Shown piece by piece: positions 58,802 through 64,000 of a DNA stretch of 64,000 bases (positions are counted from its first letter, which is position 1; the number at the start of each line of letters is the position of its first letter). Under the pieces are notes generated by a model. The model had not been told where the DNA came from and did no database searches. It worked only from the letters and a program-made list of their open reading frames with translations. Origin of the DNA: Pusillimonas sp. DMV24BSW_D (GTDB lineage: Bacteria > Pseudomonadota > Gammaproteobacteria > Burkholderiales > Burkholderiaceae_B); NCBI RefSeq assembly GCF_011388195.1, contig NZ_CP049990.1, forward strand, positions 1,116,001 through 1,180,000, read 5' to 3'. The translations under genes and the position numbers were made by a program.

Positions 58802-59965
58802 ATGTCGCAGTCTGAAAAGGCGCGCGTATCCCGGCGACGTGGGTGGGTCTGGCTAATTGTGTTACTGGCCGTGGCGGCCGGTATGTATTTTTATTTGAAT
58901 CGGTCGGATACGGCAAATCAGTCGGGGTTACCCGGCATGCGTGGCATGAGGGATATGGCGGTGCCGGTGAGAACGGCCACGGCAACAGAATCGTCGGTAC
59001 AGGTTGTGTTGCCGGCGGTTGGAACGGTAACAGCCCTGAATACGGTTACCGTCACCAGCAGGGTCGAGGGTGAACTTGAGGCCGTGCTTTTCGCCGAAGG
59101 GCAGAAAGTGCAGGCAGGCGATATGCTGGCACGCATTGATCCGCGTCCTTACCAGGTTGCGCTTGACCAGGCATTAGGCCAACAAGCGCAGAACCAGGCA
59201 CTGTTGGAGAATGCCCAGCGTGATTTGCGTCGGTACGAGCAACTTTTCAAACAAAACTCGCTTGCACGACAGCAGCTTGATACGCAGCGCGCATTGGTGC
59301 AGCAGTACCAGGGTGCGCTGGTGAGCGATCAGGCCGAGGTGGATAACGCACGTCTCCAATTGGAGTTCGCTCAGATCAAAGCACCGATTAGCGGCCGTGT
59401 GGGCCTGCGTAAGGTGGATCCGGGCAATTTAATCAGTGCCGGTGATACAGAGGGCTTGGTCGTCATTACCCAAACCCAACCGATTTCAGTATTGTTTTCA
59501 TTGCCGCAAGCGCAGTTGCCCGAAGTGCGTGCGCAGTTAATGAACGGCAATACGCTTACTACTGTGTTGTACGACAGCACCAGCACGCGTGAACTGGCAC
59601 GCGGGGAGCTCGTTTCCATCGATAATCAAATTGACGTGGCAACGGGTACTGTGCGGATGAAAGCGCAATTTCCTAATGAAGATGAGGCGCTTTTCCCTAA
59701 TCAGTTTGTGAACGTCAGACTCGTGGTGAACACGCTGGAAAATGCCTTGGTTATTCCCGCAAGGGCGGTACAGCAAGGGTCTATCGGTTCTTTTGTTTAT
59801 CGGGTGCAGGAAGACAACACGGTTAAAGTGCAGCCGATCGTCACGGGTGCGGTGCAAGAGCGCAACGTCACGGTCCTGGAAGGGTTGCAGCGTGGCCAGG
59901 TGGTTGTAACGGAAGGCGTGGACCGCTTGCGCGATGGTGCCAAGGTGGAAATTGTTGAGGAATAA
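58802..59965 (+). CDS. mdtA: RND efflux periplasmic adaptor (MdtA-like)
   Basis: A 387-residue membrane fusion protein with an N-terminal membrane anchor (residues 13-33), not a lipoprotein. The paired barrel-sandwich halves (VEGELEAVLFAEGQKVQAGDMLARIDP and IKAPISGRVGLRKVDPGNLI) flank a coiled-coil hairpin. It links the permeases to an outer-membrane channel such as TolC at 40.3 kb. Arrangement adaptor-permease-permease matches MdtABC. Confidence 0.88.
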   Translation: MSQSEKARVSRRRGWVWLIVLLAVAAGMYFYLNRSDTANQSGLPGMRGMRDMAVPVRTATATESSVQVVLPAVGTVTALNTVTVTSRVEGELEAVLFAEGQKVQAGDMLARIDPRPYQVALDQALGQQAQNQALLENAQRDLRRYEQLFKQNSLARQQLDTQRALVQQYQGALVSDQAEVDNARLQLEFAQIKAPISGRVGLRKVDPGNLISAGDTEGLVVITQTQPISVLFSLPQAQLPEVRAQLMNGNTLTTVLYDSTSTRELARGELVSIDNQIDVATGTVRMKAQFPNEDEALFPNQFVNVRLVVNTLENALVIPARAVQQGSIGSFVYRVQEDNTVKVQPIVTGAVQERNVTVLEGLQRGQVVVTEGVDRLRDGAKVEIVEE

Positions 59966-59974
59966 GGGGCCAAA

Positions 59975-62900
59975 GTGAACTTATCCCGGCAGTTCATTTT
60001 GCGCCCGGTGGCCACAACGCTGGCGATGCTGGCCTTGTTGATCGCCGGCATTCTGGCGTATCGGATGTTGCCTGTTTCCGCTTTGCCGGAAGTGGATTAC
60101 CCCACAATTCAGGTTTCCACGCAGTACCCCGGCGCCAGCCCCGATGTCATGACGGCGCTGGTGACATCGCCCCTGGAACGTCAGTTGGGGCAAATGTCGG
60201 GGTTGACGCAGATGTCGTCCACCAGCTCCGGCGGGCAGTCTCAAATTACCTTGCAGTTTGGCCTTGATGTCCCGCTGGACGTCGCCGAGCAGGAAGTACA
60301 GGCGGCGATTAATGCCGCTTCGAATCTGCTGCCGAACGATTTGCCGTCTTCGCCTGTTTACAACAAAGTGAATCCAGCAGATACCGCCGTGATTAGCCTG
60401 GCAATTACGTCGCCAACGTTGCCGTTGTATGAAGTGCGTGACTTAATTGATTTACGTGTTGCGCAGAAATTGTCGCAGATATCGGATGTGGGCCTGGTAA
60501 GCATTGCCGGGGGGCAGCGCCCTGCGGTAAGGGTTCAGGCGAACCCGCAAGCCTTGGCTGCACATGACTTGACGCTTTCATCGGTACGCAGCGCCATTTT
60601 GTCGGCGAACGTTAACCAGCCCAAAGGCAATCTCGACGGCCCCGAACGATCCACCACGATTAACGCAAACGACCAACTGCGCTCGGTGCAGGATTACGAG
60701 TCACTGATTCTGGCTTACGAGAATGATGGTGCATTACGGTTGGGGGATGTTGCCCAGATTCGTGAAGGTGCCGAGAATGTGAGGCAATCGGCCTGGTTCG
60801 GCACGACGCCCGCCATCCTGTTGAACATTCAGCGACAACCCGGCGCTAACGTGATCCAGGTCGTTGATCGTGTTAAGGAGTTGCTTCCTTCATTGCAGGA
60901 GGCTTTGCCTGTCGGCGTGGATATGGCGGTTGCCAGTGACCGTACCCAGACGATTCGTGAATCAGTTCGGCACGTTCAAATAGAGATGGTCATGGCGGTC
61001 ACCCTGGTTATTCTGGTGACATTTGTGTTTTTGCGTACCTGGACGGCCACGTTGATTCCCAGTGTCGTTGTACCGTTGTCATTGGTGGGGACGTTTGCCG
61101 CCATGTATTTAATGGGTTTTAGCGTGAACAACCTTACGTTGATGGCGCTGACGATTGCAACCGGGTTTGTGGTTGATGACGCCATTGTGATGATTGAAAA
61201 TATTGCGCGCCATTTAGAGCAGGGGCACTCACCCTTGCATGCCGCCTTGAAAGGCGCGCAACAAATCGGTTTTACACTTATTTCACTAACGCTCTCGTTA
61301 ATTGCAGTGTTGATACCTCTGTTGTTTATGAGCGATGTGATCGGCCGACTGTTTAGCGAGTTCGCCCTGACGCTTGCGGTAGCGATTTTTTTATCGCTGC
61401 TGATTTCTCTGACCTTAACGCCAATGATGTGTGCGCAGTTTTTGCGGCGTGAACCGGAAGAGCGCATGAGCCGCTTTCAGCAATGGTTGGGTCACCATAC
61501 CGAACGTCTTATTCAGGCTTATGATCGCAGCCTGCAGTGGGTGTTGCAGCGGCAGCGGCTCACACTGCTGGTGGCTTTGGGCACATTGGCCCTGACTGCA
61601 TTGTTGTATTGGTGGGTGCCTAAGGGATTTTTCCCGCAGCAGGACACCGGCTTGATTCAGGCAGTTACGCAGGGCCCACAAACCGCTTCGTTTTCGGCTA
61701 TTTCCCGTTTGCAGGAACAGGCTGCGGCGCGCATTGTGCGTGATCCGGACGTGGCTGCCGTTACCTCCTTTACCGGCATAGACGGCACAAACACAACACT
61801 GAATACCGGACGCATGCAGATCGCTTTGACGCCGCTGGCGCAGCGCAGTGCGAACGCCCAGGAAGTGATTCAGCGTTTGCAGGAAGACCTGAAAGGTTTA
61901 TCGGGGCTTGAGGTCTTCATGCAACCGGTACAGGATTTAACGATTGATGACCGGGTGAGTCGAACGCAATATCAAATGACGATTTCCGACCCGGACATGG
62001 AAACATTGCGCGAATGGGTACCACGCCTGGTTGAAAAATTGCAGCGTTTGCCTGAGTTGGCCGAGGTGACCGACGATTTGCAATTAGATGGCCTGGAAAC
62101 GCGTTTACTGATCGACAGGGACGCAGCCGCTCGCTTGGGCGTCAGCGTGGCCGATATTGACGAAGCTTTGTACGATGCGTTCGGGCAACGGCAGATATCC
62201 ACTATTTTCACCCAATCGGCTCAGTATCGCGTGGTGCTGGAAGTGGCACCGGAATACCGTTCGACGCCGTCGGATTTGGGGCGCATTCATGTGTCTACTG
62301 AGTCGGGCGGTACGACCCCGCTTACCAGCGTGGTGAGTGTTGAACCGTCGAATACGTTGTTGTCGATTGGACGCCAGGATCAATTTCCATCGGTCACCGT
62401 TTCATTCAATTTGCCCGAAGATGTTGCACTTTCAGATGCGGTGTCGGCAATTGAACAAGCACAGCAAACGCTGAGCATGCCGGCGTCGGTTGAAACGCGT
62501 TTTCAGGGCGCGGCCAGGGCGTTTGAAGCATCGTTAAGCAGTACCTTATGGCTGATGCTGGCGGCGGTAATGGTGATGTACATTGTGCTGGGTATCCTGT
62601 ATGAAAGCTTCATTCACCCAGTCACAATTCTGTCTACCTTACCCTCGGCAACGGTCGGGGCGTTGGCGGCCTTGTTGCTTACGGGGCGCGACCTGGACAT
62701 GATTGGGGTCATCGGCATTATTTTGTTGATTGGGATCGTCAAAAAAAATGCCATTATGATGATCGACTTTGCCCTTGAAGCTGAACGCACACGGGGCCTG
62801 GCGCCGCAAGCGGCGATTCACGAGGCGGCGCTGCTCCGTTTTCGTCCGATTCTTATGACGACATTGGCTGCCTTGTTTGCAGCAGTACCGTTGATGTTGG

Positions 62901-63061
62901 CAACCGGGGCGGGTTCGGAGTTGCGCCAGCCTCTGGGCCTGGTCATGGTGGGCGGCCTGTTGTGCAGTCAGGTGCTTACGCTCTATACAACGCCGGTTAT
63001 TTATTTGATGTTTGATCGACTTGCGCGCCGGCGTCGCGCTTTCCCGGCAGAGGTGACATAG
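59975..63061 (+). CDS. mdtB: RND multidrug efflux permease (MdtB-like)
   Basis: A 1028-residue, 12-helix proton-driven exporter. Family motifs include the start [36 protein letters not shown], the proton-relay [14 protein letters not shown] and [15 protein letters not shown] in helix 4 and 10. Pore segments GASPDVM and the duplicated periplasmic domains are intact. It begins with GTG nine bases after mdtA. Its partner permease starts in the stop codon. Confidence 0.92.
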   Translation: MNLSRQFILRPVATTLAMLALLIAGILAYRMLPVSALPEVDYPTIQVSTQYPGASPDVMTALVTSPLERQLGQMSGLTQMSSTSSGGQSQITLQFGLDVPLDVAEQEVQAAINAASNLLPNDLPSSPVYNKVNPADTAVISLAITSPTLPLYEVRDLIDLRVAQKLSQISDVGLVSIAGGQRPAVRVQANPQALAAHDLTLSSVRSAILSANVNQPKGNLDGPERSTTINANDQLRSVQDYESLILAYENDGALRLGDVAQIREGAENVRQSAWFGTTPAILLNIQRQPGANVIQVVDRVKELLPSLQEALPVGVDMAVASDRTQTIRESVRHVQIEMVMAVTLVILVTFVFLRTWTATLIPSVVVPLSLVGTFAAMYLMGFSVNNLTLMALTIATGFVVDDAIVMIENIARHLEQGHSPLHAALKGAQQIGFTLISLTLSLIAVLIPLLFMSDVIGRLFSEFALTLAVAIFLSLLISLTLTPMMCAQFLRREPEERMSRFQQWLGHHTERLIQAYDRSLQWVLQRQRLTLLVALGTLALTALLYWWVPKGFFPQQDTGLIQAVTQGPQTASFSAISRLQEQAAARIVRDPDVAAVTSFTGIDGTNTTLNTGRMQIALTPLAQRSANAQEVIQRLQEDLKGLSGLEVFMQPVQDLTIDDRVSRTQYQMTISDPDMETLREWVPRLVEKLQRLPELAEVTDDLQLDGLETRLLIDRDAAARLGVSVADIDEALYDAFGQRQISTIFTQSAQYRVVLEVAPEYRSTPSDLGRIHVSTESGGTTPLTSVVSVEPSNTLLSIGRQDQFPSVTVSFNLPEDVALSDAVSAIEQAQQTLSMPASVETRFQGAARAFEASLSSTLWLMLAAVMVMYIVLGILYESFIHPVTILSTLPSATVGALAALLLTGRDLDMIGVIGIILLIGIVKKNAIMMIDFALEAERTRGLAPQAAIHEAALLRFRPILMTTLAALFAAVPLMLATGAGSELRQPLGLVMVGGLLCSQVLTLYTTPVIYLMFDRLARRRRAFPAEVT

Positions 63062-64000
63062 TGCGCTGGTTGACCGTGTTTGTCATGCGTCCGGTAGCCA
63101 CCACTTTGTTGTGCCTGGCGATGGTGATGGCCGGTTTGCTGGCGGCACGCATGTTACCGGTTGCGCCGTTGCCGCAGGTCGACTTTCCCATGATTACGGT
63201 CACAGCCAATATGGCCGGCGCCAGCCCGGAAACCATGGCCTCTAGTGTGGCGATGCCGCTGGAGCAGTCGCTTGGCTCCATTGCCGGGGTCACGGAAATG
63301 AGTTCAAGCAGCTCTGAAGGGTCGACCCGCATCTCGTTGGTGTTCGACCTGAGCCGTGACATTAACAGCGCAGCGCGTGATGTTCAGGCGGCGATTAATG
63401 CGGCTCGTGGCTCTTTGCCGTCAAGCTTGCGCGATAACCCAACTTACAACAAAGTGAACCCGGCTTCTTCACCCATCATGGTGCTGGCGTTAACGTCTGA
63501 AACCGTTACCCAAGGTGAGTTGTATGACTTGGCGTCGACCGTGCTTGCGCAGAAGTTGGCGCAGGTGTCGGGTGTGGGCGAGGTGAGTGTGGGTGGCAGC
63601 GCACTGCCGGCTGTGCGGGTGAGTCTGAACCCGCAGGCATTGGTTGCGGCCGGTGTGGCACTGGACGAGGTTCGCCAGGCACTGAATCAGGCCAACACCT
63701 TGGGGCCTGTAGGGGTCATTGAGAATCATCAGTATCATTGGCAAATCAATTCCGGCAGCCAGATGACCCGCGCCGAACAATACCGGCCGCTTATTGTGGC
63801 CTGGCGCGACGGTGCGCCGATTCGGTTAGACGACGTGGCCAAGGTAGAGGATGGCGTTGAAGATGCATTCAATACCGGTTTTTTTAATGATCGGCAGGCC
63901 GTGTTGTTGGTGATTCGCCGTCAACCCGACGCCAACATTATTGAAACCGTTGACGCCATTCATGCCCAGATGCCTGCGTTTCAAAGTTTGGTGCCGGCAC
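63061..64000 (+). CDS. mdtC: RND efflux permease (MdtC-like), partial
   Basis: A second RND permease in tandem, open to the window edge (313 complete codons seen). It starts with GTG that shares its G with the mdtB stop, giving [21 protein letters not shown]. The following LPVAPLPQVDFPMITV, GASPETMASSV and NPTYNKVNPASSPIMVLALTS match the N-terminal half of MdtC. MdtB and MdtC form a mixed trimer in E. coli, so a full MdtABC pump is expected. The C-terminus and any following baeSR genes are outside the window. Confidence 0.88.
   Translation, partial: MRWLTVFVMRPVATTLLCLAMVMAGLLAARMLPVAPLPQVDFPMITVTANMAGASPETMASSVAMPLEQSLGSIAGVTEMSSSSSEGSTRISLVFDLSRDINSAARDVQAAINAARGSLPSSLRDNPTYNKVNPASSPIMVLALTSETVTQGELYDLASTVLAQKLAQVSGVGEVSVGGSALPAVRVSLNPQALVAAGVALDEVRQALNQANTLGPVGVIENHQYHWQINSGSQMTRAEQYRPLIVAWRDGAPIRLDDVAKVEDGVEDAFNTGFFNDRQAVLLVIRRQPDANIIETVDAIHAQMPAFQSLVPA

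Overview
The window is a dense stretch of bacterial core chromosome. The gene content and order point to a betaproteobacterium of the order Burkholderiales, most likely family Alcaligenaceae (a relative of Bordetella, Achromobacter, Advenella or Pusillimonas). Supporting blocks are gpmA-envC-ctpA-moeB, kdsD-kdsC-lptCAB-hpf-ptsN-hprK-rapZ, ubiE-tim44-ubiJ-ubiB, DUF3460-scpA-panC, pilD-coaE-zapD and a DUF3683 dehydrogenase. This placement rests on recognised families and synteny, not on a database search. I see no tRNA, rRNA, CRISPR array, insertion sequence, prophage or integron.

Layout: 1-3.9 kb holds the end of an NtrY-like kinase, a short NtrX-like regulator without an AAA+ domain, and a large subtilisin-type autotransporter. 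3.9-8.5 kb has bioC, comF, trmL, gpsA, secB, grxC and a membrane-anchored rhodanese. 8.5-13 kb is a gpmA-envC-ctpA-moeB operon. 13-19 kb has a HAD phosphatase, argB, a yraN-diaA-dolP-tlpA-like operon and divergent rsmI. 18-25.6 kb is one long leftward series for envelope biogenesis and PTS-type regulation: kdsD, kdsC, lptC, lptA, lptB, hpf, ptsN, hprK, rapZ, rlpA. The sigma-54 gene rpoN, usually found between lptB and hpf, is not there.

25.7-32.4 kb has apt, ilvA, a YqaA-type membrane protein and a 1313-residue FAD/Fe-S dehydrogenase. 32.4-34.5 kb is phoB-phoR behind a three-repeat Pho box. 34.6-38.9 kb is a ubiquinone block. 38.9-40.3 kb has a diiron protein and the heptose adenylyltransferase. 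40.3-46.8 kb reads leftward as btuB, btuF, thiG, thiD, pcm, tolC, headed by a cobalamin riboswitch with an attenuator hairpin. The B12-dependent methionine synthase metH diverges from it. 50.9-58.7 kb has an MmyB-type regulator, a DHA2 exporter, DUF3460, scpA, panC, an orphan LuxR-type regulator with a cysteine-rich tail, an NlpE-like lipoprotein, a prepilin peptidase, coaE and zapD. The window ends in an mdtABC-type RND efflux operon whose second permease runs off the edge.

The coherent themes are envelope construction (Kdo, LPS transport, RlpA, EnvC, DolP, efflux), cofactor supply (B12, thiamine, CoA, ubiquinone, biotin) and nutrient sensing (Ntr, PTS-Ntr, Pho). I did not find a convincing undescribed multi-gene system. 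The least explained items are the orphan LuxR regulator with its symmetric upstream sites, the alternative hairpins in the metH leader, the symmetric site ahead of the efflux operon, and the joint absence of rpoN and of the NtrX sigma-54 domain.
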